Below, one piece after another: positions 7,202 through 14,549 of a stretch of 25,192 nucleotides of DNA. The DNA is taken from assembly GCA_018064695.1 (NCBI GenBank), contig JAGHUU010000102.1:1-25192 (forward strand), written 5' to 3'. The notes below the pieces were generated by a model that searched no databases, was not told where the DNA came from, and was given only the letters and a program-made list of their open reading frames with translations. The translations under genes and the position numbers were made by a program. How positions within the stretch are numbered: position 1 is the first letter of the stretch; each line of letters opens with the position of its first letter. This DNA is from Candidatus Blautia equi. GTDB taxonomy: Bacteria; Bacillota; Clostridia; Lachnospirales; Lachnospiraceae.

Positions 7202-8622
7202 TTATTCGGTCAGATGCAGCATCTGCAGTAAGAACAGCCAGGTAAGTCCGTAGTAGGAAACCACGGCAACAAGGTCGTTCAGGGTTGTGATGAGCGGACC
7301 GGAAGCTACTGCAGGGTCCACGCCCAGCTTCTTAAAGAACATAGGGATCAGGGTGCCTGCAATACTGGAGATCATCATGGCCAGCAGAAGGGCCATACCG
7401 ATACATCCGGATACTGCAAAGGAGAACATAAGGGTCTTATCTTTGAAATAATAGATGTATCCGCCAATAGCACCAAAGGCGATCACACCAAGGATAACAC
7501 CGTTCATAAAGCCGATCCGAAGCTCTTTAAATGCAAATTTCAGCTTCTGCCCCGTGGTCAGCGTTTCATCCATCAGAACACGGATGGTGACAGCTGGGAC
7601 TGGGTACCTACGTTTCCGGCCATATCAAGGATCAGGGACTGGAAACAGATGATGATTGTCAGCTCGGATACAACGCTCTCGAAAAGACCTACTACAGTGG
7701 ATACCAGCATGCCGAGTCCCAAAAGAACCAGCAGCCACGGCAGACGTTTTTTGATACTCTCCACCATAGGTTCCCGGAGATCCTCCTCCGCGGTCAGACC
7801 TGCCAGCTTTGCATAGTCCTCACCCATGGCCTCTTCCAGAACTTCCACTACGCTCTGGGAGGTGATGACACCTAACATCTTATTGCCGTTTCCAAGAACC
7901 GGAATGGAGTCCTCGGAGTACTCTTTCAGTCGTTCCAGACACTCATCTATGGTCTCCTGCCCGTAAATGTATGGGTAGGAAGTGAGGATCAGATCCTCCA
8001 GCTCTGTGCTGTCTCTTGCGATCAGAAGATCTCGTAAATCAATGGCGCCATAGAAGACACCGTTCTCATCTACTACATAGATCGTGGAGATGTTGTCGTT
8101 CTCCTCCGCCTGCTCCACCACAGAATACATAGCCTGTTTGGCCGTCATGTTGGCCGATACCTTGATATAGTTGGTGGTCATGCGGCTTCCGATCTCGTCT
8201 TCCTCAAAGGAGCCTATAAGGGCGATATCCCGCTTTGCCTCGTCATCGATGAGATCGATGAGGGTGGCTCTGTCTGTTTTGGAGAGACTTCTAAGCAGGC
8301 TCACTGCCACGTCCGCCTCCATACAGGCCAGCACGCCGGCTCTCTTCTTTACGGAGAGCTCCTCAAAATATGGTCTTGCATCCTCCAGATATTCAAATAC
8401 ATCGGAGAGACGCTGGGGTTCAAAATAAAGATAAAACTTATTTCTCTCCTCTTTTGTCAGCTTCTGCAGAACGGCTGCCACGTCATTTTCATGGTAGTCC
8501 AGCACCTTCTCCTGCAGGATCTTTGGAGAGACTTTGCTTCTCAGGATATCCAGAAGCTCCTGCTGATAGTCAGGGTGCTGCAGGATCTCTTCTTTTTCGA
8601 CATTTAATGCTCTTTCTTCCAT
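7202..8622 (-). pseudogene. mgtE: Magnesium transporter MgtE, broken by a single-base frameshift
   Basis: Two adjacent frames together make one MgtE. The first part (8622 to 7573, 349 residues) has the N-terminal superhelical MgtE domain (about 30-135), two CBS domains (about 140-265, with STIYVVDENGVFYGAIDL and DSIPVLGNGNKMLGVIT) and the first membrane helices up to DMAGNVGTQS. It then runs into unrelated residues and a stop. The second part (7573 to 7202) supplies the remaining helices, including DPAVASGPLITTLNDLV. Restoring one base near 7593-7597 would give a continuous TQS-LAVTIRVLMDE and about 473 residues. The stop and the next ATG overlap as TGATG, so re-initiation could in principle make two chains. 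The family forms homodimeric Mg2+ channels gated by Mg2+ at the CBS domains. The lesion could be real or a sequencing error. The start has AAAGGAGGAG upstream and lies 38 bases after sigH. Confidence 0.88.
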
Positions 8623-8660
8623 GCCTGTCTCCTCCTTTCCCCAATATAAATATAAAAAGA

Positions 8661-9254
8661 TCAGTTATGGTTTTTATGTTCCAGCCACTCCCGGATTTTT
8701 GCGCGGATCCGGTGCAGCGCGTTGTCGATGGATTTTGGTGTGCGCTCCAGTTCTTCAGCGATCTGCGTGTAGCTGAAGCCCTTCAGATACTGATCCAGCA
8801 CCTTGTTTTCCAGGGGGCTTAAGATCTTAAGGATCTGCTGATTCAGGGAATCCGCATTCTCCCGGTCGATCACCATGGCCTCCGGATTTTCCATGATCAG
8901 CTCCTGAATGGAGCCGTCCTGCTCGTTGTTCAGGGAGATATAGGAATTCAGGGGCATATGCTTCTGGCGCATGGAGTTCTGGATCGCTGTATAAAGCTGC
9001 CGCTCCACGCACAGGTTTGCAAAGGTGGAAAAGGCCGCTTCTTTTTCCGGGTCGTAGTCCCGCACAGCCTTAAAAAGCCCGATCATGCCCTCCTGGATCA
9101 GATCATCTGCCTCGCCGCCTATCAGGTATAATGCCCTGGTCTTTTTGATGACCAGATCCTTATATTTTTCCATGAGATAGTCCGCCAGCTCACTCTCGCC
9201 CTGACGGATCCTTAAGATCAGTTCCTGATCCGTGCTCTGCTCCAGGTATTCCAT
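8661..9254 (-). CDS. sigH: RNA polymerase sporulation sigma factor SigH
   Basis: This 197-residue sigma-70 family protein is close in length to Bacillus SigH. Region 2 is clear at about residues 23-95: YLMEKYKDLV, EADDLIQEGMIGLFKAVRDYDPEKEAAFSTFANLCVERQ, then QKHMPLNSYISL, which is typical of SigH. Region 4 has a helix-turn-helix at about 155-185 (FSYTQIAEELERTPKSIDNALHRIRAKI). SigH drives early sporulation and transition-state genes. Its place after cysS-mrnC-rlmB matches the conserved Bacillus/Clostridia order and supports the call. GGAGGA precedes ATG 9254. A terminator-like hairpin separates it from rlmB, so its expression may be partly uncoupled from the upstream genes. Confidence 0.92.
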   Translation of the reverse strand: MEYLEQSTDQELILRIRQGESELADYLMEKYKDLVIKKTRALYLIGGEADDLIQEGMIGLFKAVRDYDPEKEAAFSTFANLCVERQLYTAIQNSMRQKHMPLNSYISLNNEQDGSIQELIMENPEAMVIDRENADSLNQQILKILSPLENKVLDQYLKGFSYTQIAEELERTPKSIDNALHRIRAKIREWLEHKNHN

Positions 9255-9273
9255 AATATCCTCCGGAGTACAG

Positions 9274-9296
9274 AAAAACCCTGTTTTGAAAGGGTT
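9274..9296 (-). terminator. Terminator-like hairpin between rlmB and sigH
   Basis: On the minus strand AACCCT and AGGGTT (plus positions 9291-9296 and 9277-9282) form a 6-bp stem followed by TTTC-type T residues. The stem is short, so termination may be partial, lowering sigH and mgtE transcription relative to the upstream genes. Confidence 0.5.
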
Positions 9297-9311
9297 CCTC
9301 TATACGTTCAA

Positions 9312-9344
9312 GAACCCGCGTTGCCGGATGGCACATACGGGTTC
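9312..9344 (-). other. Second hairpin in the rlmB-sigH gap
   Basis: GAACCCG (9312-9318) and CGGGTTC (9338-9344) form a perfect 7-bp stem that encloses an inner TGCC/GGCA stem with a four-base loop. It follows rlmB by about 12 bases and is not followed by a T run. It could be an RNA-processing or stability element. Confidence 0.5.
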
Positions 9345-9355
9345 AGAATGAATCA

Positions 9356-10099
9356 TTATTTTACAGACTGAATTCTCTGTCTTACGATCTCGTAAGCCAG
9401 AACGCCTGCTGCTACGGATGCATTGAGAGAATCAATGTCACCCTTCATAGGGATGGATGCAATGTAGTCACATTTCTCGCGAACCAGTCGGCTCACACCC
9501 TCCCCCTCATTTCCAATTACAAGACCGATCGGTCCGGTGAGGTTCAGGCGGTACATCACTTCGCCGCCCATGTCTGCACAGACAAACCAGATGCCCTGCT
9601 CCTTCAGCTCCTCGATGGTCTTTGCCACGTTGGTAACCTTTGCAACAGGTGTGTAATTGATGGCTCCTGCGGAGGTTTTTACTACCGTAGCGGAAAGTCC
9701 CGCTGCGCGGCGTTTTGGAATGATCACGCCGTGGGCACCTGCAAGGTTTGCGGTACGGATGATGGCTCCCAGGTTATGAGGATCCTCGATATTATCCAGC
9801 ACAAAGATAAAAGGCGGTTCCCCTTTTTCTCTTGCCTTATTCAGAATATCCTCCACCTCAGCGTATTCAAAAGCGGCTACCTGAGCAATAACGCCCTGAT
9901 GTGCGCCGGTCTCGCTGAGCTGGTCCAGACGTTCTTTGGATACGTAATTGATGATGGTATCGTGTTTTCTGGCTTCCCGGGCAATGCTGCGTACCGGGCC
10001 GTCCTGGCATCCATCCAGGATAAACAGCTTATCTACGCCGCGGCCGGCGCGGAAAGCTTCCATGACCGCGTTGCGGCCTTCAATCTGTTCACTGCTCAT
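9356..10099 (-). CDS. rlmB: 23S rRNA (guanosine-2'-O)-methyltransferase RlmB
   Basis: This 247-residue SPOUT-class methyltransferase uses S-adenosylmethionine to methylate the ribose of G2251 (E. coli numbering) in the 23S rRNA P-loop. The N-terminal substrate-binding domain starts with EGRNAVMEAFRAGRGVDKLFI. The C-terminal trefoil-knot domain shows all three motifs: NIEDPHNLGAIIRTANLAGA (about 102-121), IGLVIGNEGEGVSRLV (about 191-206) and IPMKGDIDSLNASVAAGVLAYE (about 216-237). The gene overlaps the end of mrnC by 11 bases, so the two are probably translationally coupled. This order is conserved in Firmicutes. Other TrmH/SpoU-family methyltransferases are alternatives, but the context favours RlmB. 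Confidence 0.93.
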   Translation of the reverse strand: MSSEQIEGRNAVMEAFRAGRGVDKLFILDGCQDGPVRSIAREARKHDTIINYVSKERLDQLSETGAHQGVIAQVAAFEYAEVEDILNKAREKGEPPFIFVLDNIEDPHNLGAIIRTANLAGAHGVIIPKRRAAGLSATVVKTSAGAINYTPVAKVTNVAKTIEELKEQGIWFVCADMGGEVMYRLNLTGPIGLVIGNEGEGVSRLVREKCDYIASIPMKGDIDSLNASVAAGVLAYEIVRQRIQSVK

Positions 10100-10526
10100 A
10101 GTTCAGTTTATCCTCTCCGATTCCCTGACGGATCAGCTCCAGCATCCGTCCGTAGTCTTTCTTAAGATATAAGTAGCCCATCAGTGCCTCAAAGCCGGTG
10201 GCTCTTCGGTAATCACCCATGGTGGCATTCTTGGCCATAGTGCCGGAGTGGGCATTTCTGCCTCTTCGGTACACATCGTGCTCCTCCTCCGTTAAGGACT
10301 CCTCGATCACCTTTATGATGTCAGACTGGGCGGAAGCCTTTACAAGCTTTGTAGCCCGGCTGTTCAGCTGGTTTACAGGAGCATTGCCCTGTTTTACCAG
10401 AATGGTGCGGATCACCAGTTCATAGATGGCATCACCGATGTAAGCGAGGGTCAGCGGGGAGTAGGAACGAAGGTCCTGGTCCTCAAGATGAAAAAGCTCA
10501 TTTAGTCCCATTATGCTCTCTGCCAT
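10089..10526 (-). CDS. mrnC: Mini-ribonuclease III (23S rRNA maturation)
   Basis: This 145-residue protein is an RNase III catalytic domain without a dsRNA-binding domain, the hallmark of MrnC, which trims the termini of 23S rRNA precursor in Firmicutes. Visible motifs are YSPLTLAYIGDAIYELVIR (about 21-39), with the metal-binding Asp of the IGDA signature, then RGRNAHSGTMAKNAT and DYRRATGFEALMGYLYL (about 104-120), with the catalytic glutamate. The start ATG 10526 has AAGGAG 4 bases upstream and overlaps cysS by 16 bases. A second ATG at 10511 overlaps the cysS stop as TAATG and is a possible alternative, shortening the protein by five residues. Confidence 0.93.
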   Translation of the reverse strand: MAESIMGLNELFHLEDQDLRSYSPLTLAYIGDAIYELVIRTILVKQGNAPVNQLNSRATKLVKASAQSDIIKVIEESLTEEEHDVYRRGRNAHSGTMAKNATMGDYRRATGFEALMGYLYLKKDYGRMLELIRQGIGEDKLNYEQ

Positions 10527-11920
10527 TTTACTCCTTCTCTGGTATCCTTAAGGATGATTCCCTTACTTAAAAGCTCATCACGGATCTCATCTGCGCGGGC
10601 AAAATTTTTAGCCTTTCTGGCTGCCTGACGCTCGGCAATGAGCTCCTCGATCTCCTTATCAAGGATCTCCTCTTTCTTTTCTGTGATGATACCAAGAATA
10701 TCGCAGAGCTTGTTCATTGTATCCCAAACGGCAGAAGCAAACTCTTTGGAGCTTCCCTCTGTCACAGTTGTGTTGGCAAATTTAACCAGCTCGAATACTG
10801 CGGATACGGCATCAGCGGTATTGCAGTCGTCATCCATAGCAGCCTCGAATTTTGTTACAAGAGCTGCAGGAGTCTCAAGCAGCTTCTTCTCTTCCTCAGT
10901 CATAGTCTCAGCAGCTGCTGCATTTACGCGGTCCTTCAGACGGCCGGCTCCCTCTACGATACGGGCCAGACCGTTCTTTGCAGCCTCCATAAGCTCGGCG
11001 CTGAAGTTGATCGGGCTTCTGTAGTGTGCGCTCAGCATGAAGAAACGAAGAACCTGAAGGTCATATTTCTCAGCAATGTCACGCACGGTAAAGAAGTTAC
11101 CCAGAGATTTGGACATCTTCTTGTTATCAATGTTCAGGAAACCGTTGTGCATCCAGTATCTGGAGAACAGTTTTCCGTTGGCGCACTCACTCTGTGCGAT
11201 CTCATTTTCATGATGTGGGAAGATCAGGTCCTCGCCGCCGGCATGAATGTCGATCTCCTCACCAAGGTATTTCTTGGCCATTACAGAGCACTCAATATGC
11301 CAGCCCGGACGGCCCTGGCACCATGGGGACTCCCAGTATGGCTCGCCCTCTTTCTTTGGTTTCCAGAGTACGAAATCCATTGGATCTTCCTTCTGATCCT
11401 CGCCGGAAACCTTTAGTTCACGGAAACCGGACTGCAGGTCATCCAGATTTTTGTGGGAAAGCTTGCCGTACTCGTCGAACTTCTTCACACGGAAATATAC
11501 GGTACCGTCTGCCACAGGATAGGCAAAGCCCTTATCGATCAGGGTCTGGATCATTTCCAGCATGCCCGGAATCTCCTGGGTAGCCTGTGGGTGAAGGGTT
11601 GCAGGTCTTACGTTAAGTCCTTCCATGTCTTTTTTGCACTCTGCGATATATCTCTCAGAGATCTCATCGGCAGTTACGCCTTCCTCAATGGCTTTTTTGA
11701 TGATCTTGTCATCTACGTCGGTGAAGTTGGATACATAGTTTACCTCGTATCCTTTGTACTCCAGATAACGTCTTAAGGTGTCAAATACTACCATAGGACG
11801 TGCGTTTCCGATATGGATCAAGTTATATACGGTTGGTCCGCAGACATACATGCGCACCTTACCTTCTTCTACTGTCTTAAACTCCTCTTTTGTACGGGTA
11901 AGGGTGTTAAAGATCTTCAT
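10511..11920 (-). CDS. cysS: Cysteinyl-tRNA synthetase
   Basis: This 469-residue class I synthetase charges tRNA-Cys. Key residues are intact. Zinc ligands are Cys27 (MYVCGPTVYN), Cys211 (GWHIECSVM), His236 and Glu240 (FPHHENEIAQ). The HIGN motif is at 36-39 and KMSKS at 268-272. The C-terminal helical anticodon-binding part ends with TREGVKWQRA. The start is ATG 11920 with GGAGG about 10 bases upstream. It follows ispF by 45 bases and overlaps mrnC. No T-box leader fits in the short gap, so control presumably comes from the ridA promoter or from an internal promoter I did not find. Confidence 0.97.
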   Translation of the reverse strand: MKIFNTLTRTKEEFKTVEEGKVRMYVCGPTVYNLIHIGNARPMVVFDTLRRYLEYKGYEVNYVSNFTDVDDKIIKKAIEEGVTADEISERYIAECKKDMEGLNVRPATLHPQATQEIPGMLEMIQTLIDKGFAYPVADGTVYFRVKKFDEYGKLSHKNLDDLQSGFRELKVSGEDQKEDPMDFVLWKPKKEGEPYWESPWCQGRPGWHIECSVMAKKYLGEEIDIHAGGEDLIFPHHENEIAQSECANGKLFSRYWMHNGFLNIDNKKMSKSLGNFFTVRDIAEKYDLQVLRFFMLSAHYRSPINFSAELMEAAKNGLARIVEGAGRLKDRVNAAAAETMTEEEKKLLETPAALVTKFEAAMDDDCNTADAVSAVFELVKFANTTVTEGSSKEFASAVWDTMNKLCDILGIITEKKEEILDKEIEELIAERQAARKAKNFARADEIRDELLSKGIILKDTREGVKWQRA

Positions 11921-11965
11921 CTTTATTTATCCTCCATTTCTTCTATAAAAAACAGTTCCTGAGCT

Positions 11966-12442
11966 TTACTCGATTTCTTCTATAAGAGCGATGGACTGTG
12001 CGGAGATTCCCTCCATTTTGCCTGTAAAGCCCAGTCCTTCTTCTGTGGTTGCCTTGATATTTAAGCGGGACACCGGGATCTCCAGTGCTGCCGCGATGTT
12101 TTCTCTCATCATCGGAATATGCGGCGCCATCTTTGGCTTCTGCGCAATGATGGTGGCATCGATATTGCCGATCTTATATCCCTGCTCTTTTAAAAGCGCT
12201 CCCACATGCTTTAAAAGCAGCACGCTGGAGATGCCTTTGTAGGCAGGATCTGTGTCAGGGAAATGCTTGCCGATATCACCGAGAGCCGCTGCTCCTAAAA
12301 GGGAATCCATGATGGCATGAATGAGAACATCCGCATCAGAATGGCCAAGAAGGCCCAGCTCCCAGGGAATATTTACGCCTCCCAGGATCAGATCTCTGTT
12401 CTCCACCAGTCTGTGTACATCATAACCCATTCCTACACGCAT
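11966..12442 (-). CDS. ispF: 2-C-methyl-D-erythritol 2,4-cyclodiphosphate synthase
   Basis: This 158-residue protein has the standard length for IspF of the MEP isoprenoid pathway, which cyclises CDP-methylerythritol 2-phosphate to MEcPP and releases CMP. The N-terminus MRVGMGYDVHRL gives the metal ligands Asp8 and His10. GHSDADVLIHAIMDSLLGAAALGDIGKHFPDTD carries the third histidine and the signature block. NIDATIIAQKPKMAPH and the C-terminal TTEEGLGFTGKMEGI complete the family pattern. The usual partner ispD is not adjacent. The gene lies 33 bases after ridA and 45 before cysS and is probably in one operon with them. Confidence 0.96.
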   Translation of the reverse strand: MRVGMGYDVHRLVENRDLILGGVNIPWELGLLGHSDADVLIHAIMDSLLGAAALGDIGKHFPDTDPAYKGISSVLLLKHVGALLKEQGYKIGNIDATIIAQKPKMAPHIPMMRENIAAALEIPVSRLNIKATTEEGLGFTGKMEGISAQSIALIEEIE

Positions 12443-12475
12443 TTTTCTTCTCCTCTTCTTCCGGTTCTCCGATGA

Positions 12476-12853
12476 TTATTTTTCGATGGCTGCGATCACT
12501 TCCACCTCACAGAGTACATTCTTTGGAAGTGTTTTCACTGCTACACAGGAACGAGCCGGTTTATTCACAAAATATTTGCCGTAAATAGCATTGAAAGCGG
12601 CAAAATCTGCCATATCAGCAAGGAAACAGGTGGTCTTCACCGCGTTCTCAAAACAGCTGCCTGCTGCCGCAAGTACTGTGCCAAGATTTTTCATTACCTG
12701 CTCGGTCTGCTCTTCGATGGTGTCCCCTGCGATTTCTCCTGTGGATGGCACGATAGCGATCTGTCCGGATGTGTATACCACATCACCGAGGATCACTGCC
12801 TGAGAGTAAGGGCCGATAGCTGCCGGAGCCTGCTCAGTGTAAACAGTTTTCAT
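12476..12853 (-). CDS. ridA: RidA family reactive enamine/imine deaminase
   Basis: This 125-residue protein matches the YjgF/YER057c/UK114 (Rid) family in length and sequence: APAAIGPYSQAVILGDVVYTSGQIA at 9-33, and the C-terminal signature PARSCVAVKTLPKNVLCEVEVIA with the substrate-binding Arg (about 105) and Glu (about 120). RidA proteins hydrolyse 2-aminoacrylate and related enamines made by PLP enzymes such as threonine/serine dehydratase, protecting other PLP enzymes. The protein forms trimers. AAGGAGGAAG precedes ATG 12853. It is the first gene after the promoter at 12934-12962 and seems to lead the ispF-cysS-mrnC-rlmB-sigH block. Confidence 0.95.
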   Translation of the reverse strand: MKTVYTEQAPAAIGPYSQAVILGDVVYTSGQIAIVPSTGEIAGDTIEEQTEQVMKNLGTVLAAAGSCFENAVKTTCFLADMADFAAFNAIYGKYFVNKPARSCVAVKTLPKNVLCEVEVIAAIEK

Positions 12854-12881
12854 AATAACTTCCTCCTTTTATTGTTATAAA

Positions 12882-12896
12882 GCTGTCTGAGACAGC
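12882..12896 (-). other. Short hairpin in ridA leader
   Basis: GCTGTC and GACAGC form a perfect 6-bp stem with a three-base loop in the middle of the roughly 80-base ridA leader. There is no T run. A role in mRNA stability is possible; nothing more can be said. Confidence 0.4.
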
Positions 12897-12933
12897 GTAA
12901 AAACATAGCTTTCCGAAAAAAACAATAATCTAT

Positions 12934-12962
12934 ATTCTATCGCCGAATAAAAAAACGGTCAA
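12934..12962 (-). promoter_or_regulatory. Promoter of ridA-ispF-cysS block
   Basis: On the minus strand TTGACC (12957-12962) and TAGAAT (12934-12939) are 17 bases apart, a close sigma-A match, giving a leader of about 75 bases before ridA. Confidence 0.8.
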
Positions 12963-13005
12963 GTCCTTTTCTTTTCCCGCATGCCGGCACGTCCGACAAT
13001 GCAGC

Positions 13006-14487
13006 TTATTCTTCCTCCTGAACCCAGTAGTTCAGGTAATTGTAGACCATGCGTGAGATATCACGGATCTCATCAAAGGCCGTGTTCTCATTTCCGTAAT
13101 CTTCAGACAGGACACAGATGACATAATCCGTGGTGCTTCCGAATACGATGCCCACATCATGCTGGAAGCTTGAGTTCTCTCCGCTCTTGTTTGCGCAGAC
13201 GGTATCCGCAGGAAGACCTGCACGGATCTTCCAGGTTACATGCTGGTTTTTCAGAAGCTCCAGCATCGCCTCAGAAGCCTCCTCGCTTACGCACTCGCCT
13301 CTGTAGATGCTCTCCAGAAGTCTGCCGCATTCCTTTGCGGAGGTGGTGTTGGATTCGCCTATTCCGTCGTTTTTTGTACCGGATGGCTGCAGGGTATGGC
13401 GGACACGGGTGTCCTTATAGCCTTCCTCCTCCAGATAAACGTTCAGATAGCGGCATCCGTGTTTAAAATCATATTTAGCGGTCTGTAAACGGACCAGTTC
13501 GTTGAAGGACTCATTGTCGCTGATGGTGATCATATTCCAGAGGAGCTTATCCACTGCGGCTCTCACCTTTGGATCCTCCGGCTGGAGCTTCATGCGGGCT
13601 GCCTCGTTTTTGAGTATCTGATTCATATGCCGGTAGGTGGACATCATGACAAAGAGCTTTATAAGGCTTGCCGATCCCTCTTCCCGGTTATTATAGGAAA
13701 TATATTCATCAGAGCTTAAGTCTTTTACATAAACGCTCCACTTTCCTTTATAGGAAGCTGTCATGGATCTCACCTGTTTAAGAATGGCATCCATGCCCAG
13801 GTCCTCCGGCTCCACCAGTTTGCCGTTGTCGTCTACCTGCTGCCCTTCTTTTGTGGTGCAGGCCGCAGTGACCAGCGTGCCGTTTGGTCCTCCAAAATAG
13901 TAGGTGCCGTCAAAGAAGCGGTCGTTGCAGGTCATCTTAAGATTCACAAGGGAGACTGCGTTGGTCACCACTCTGCCATTCTCATTCAGATAATAATAGC
14001 CGTTCAGTGTGGTACCGCCCACCTTCTCGTTTTCCGCATAGATAACGCGCGGTGCACCTGTCATTTTACCCAGGTTTCCGATCTCAAAGATTCCGCTGAA
14101 GTCCTTCTTTTCCAGAACCTGGAGCTCTTCTCCGGTCTCCTCGCTGATCTCCATATGGCCAACCTGAGCTGTCAGGTTCTTGATCTGCTCCAGATGGGGA
14201 TCGCCCGCCCGGAAAAGGCCGTCGGTGTCATGATAATAAAAACCATGGAACACGGTGCCGTCCATCTCAAAATGGTCCAGATAGTGGATCTCCGCCTTAT
14301 TATGCAGAGCGCCGCTCTCCTCCAGACAGTAGAATCCGTCACTTTTTAACATATATTTGCCGCTTCCGTCCTCCATAGGGGCTACTTTGGCCTCCCCGCT
14401 TATGGTGGAGAGGATCCCCGCCATGGCCGGGACAGAAAAGAGGCAGAGTGCCAGAAGGGACATAACACCCATGGCAATTTTCTTCAT
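13006..14487 (-). CDS. Secreted serine hydrolase, class A beta-lactamase fold, with wall-binding-like repeats
   Basis: The protein has 493 residues from ATG 14487, which has GAGG 8 bases upstream and opens a signal peptide (MKKIAMGVMSLLALCLFSVPAMA). In-frame codons upstream to 14601 lie before the promoter and are not used. Residues about 40-225 contain several aromatic repeats (GKYMLKSDGFYCLEESG, GFYYHDTDGLFR, NGYYYLNENGRVV, GTYYFGGPNGTLV) resembling cell-wall/choline-binding repeats. Residues about 235-490 form the transpeptidase/beta-lactamase fold, with Ser274-x-x-Lys277 (SLIK), Ser323-Asp324-Asn325 (SDN) and Lys434-Ser435-Gly436 (KSG). The catalytic set is complete. Families with this fold include class A beta-lactamases and cell-wall-related serine hydrolases. 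The wall-binding part suggests a peptidoglycan-related role rather than drug resistance, but substrate is not shown. Confidence 0.88.
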   Translation of the reverse strand: MKKIAMGVMSLLALCLFSVPAMAGILSTISGEAKVAPMEDGSGKYMLKSDGFYCLEESGALHNKAEIHYLDHFEMDGTVFHGFYYHDTDGLFRAGDPHLEQIKNLTAQVGHMEISEETGEELQVLEKKDFSGIFEIGNLGKMTGAPRVIYAENEKVGGTTLNGYYYLNENGRVVTNAVSLVNLKMTCNDRFFDGTYYFGGPNGTLVTAACTTKEGQQVDDNGKLVEPEDLGMDAILKQVRSMTASYKGKWSVYVKDLSSDEYISYNNREEGSASLIKLFVMMSTYRHMNQILKNEAARMKLQPEDPKVRAAVDKLLWNMITISDNESFNELVRLQTAKYDFKHGCRYLNVYLEEEGYKDTRVRHTLQPSGTKNDGIGESNTTSAKECGRLLESIYRGECVSEEASEAMLELLKNQHVTWKIRAGLPADTVCANKSGENSSFQHDVGIVFGSTTDYVICVLSEDYGNENTAFDEIRDISRMVYNYLNYWVQEEE

Positions 14488-14521
14488 ACCGTATACCTCA
14501 TAGTGTTGATTAGTTAGTACC

Positions 14522-14549
14522 AGTATAATGGGAAAGGAAGATCTGTCAA
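14522..14549 (-). promoter_or_regulatory. Promoter of the serine hydrolase gene
   Basis: A perfect TTGACA (14544-14549 on the minus strand) and TATACT (14522-14527) are 16 bases apart. The -35 box overlaps the stop codon of the helicase gene upstream, so the promoter is embedded in the end of that gene. Confidence 0.8.
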
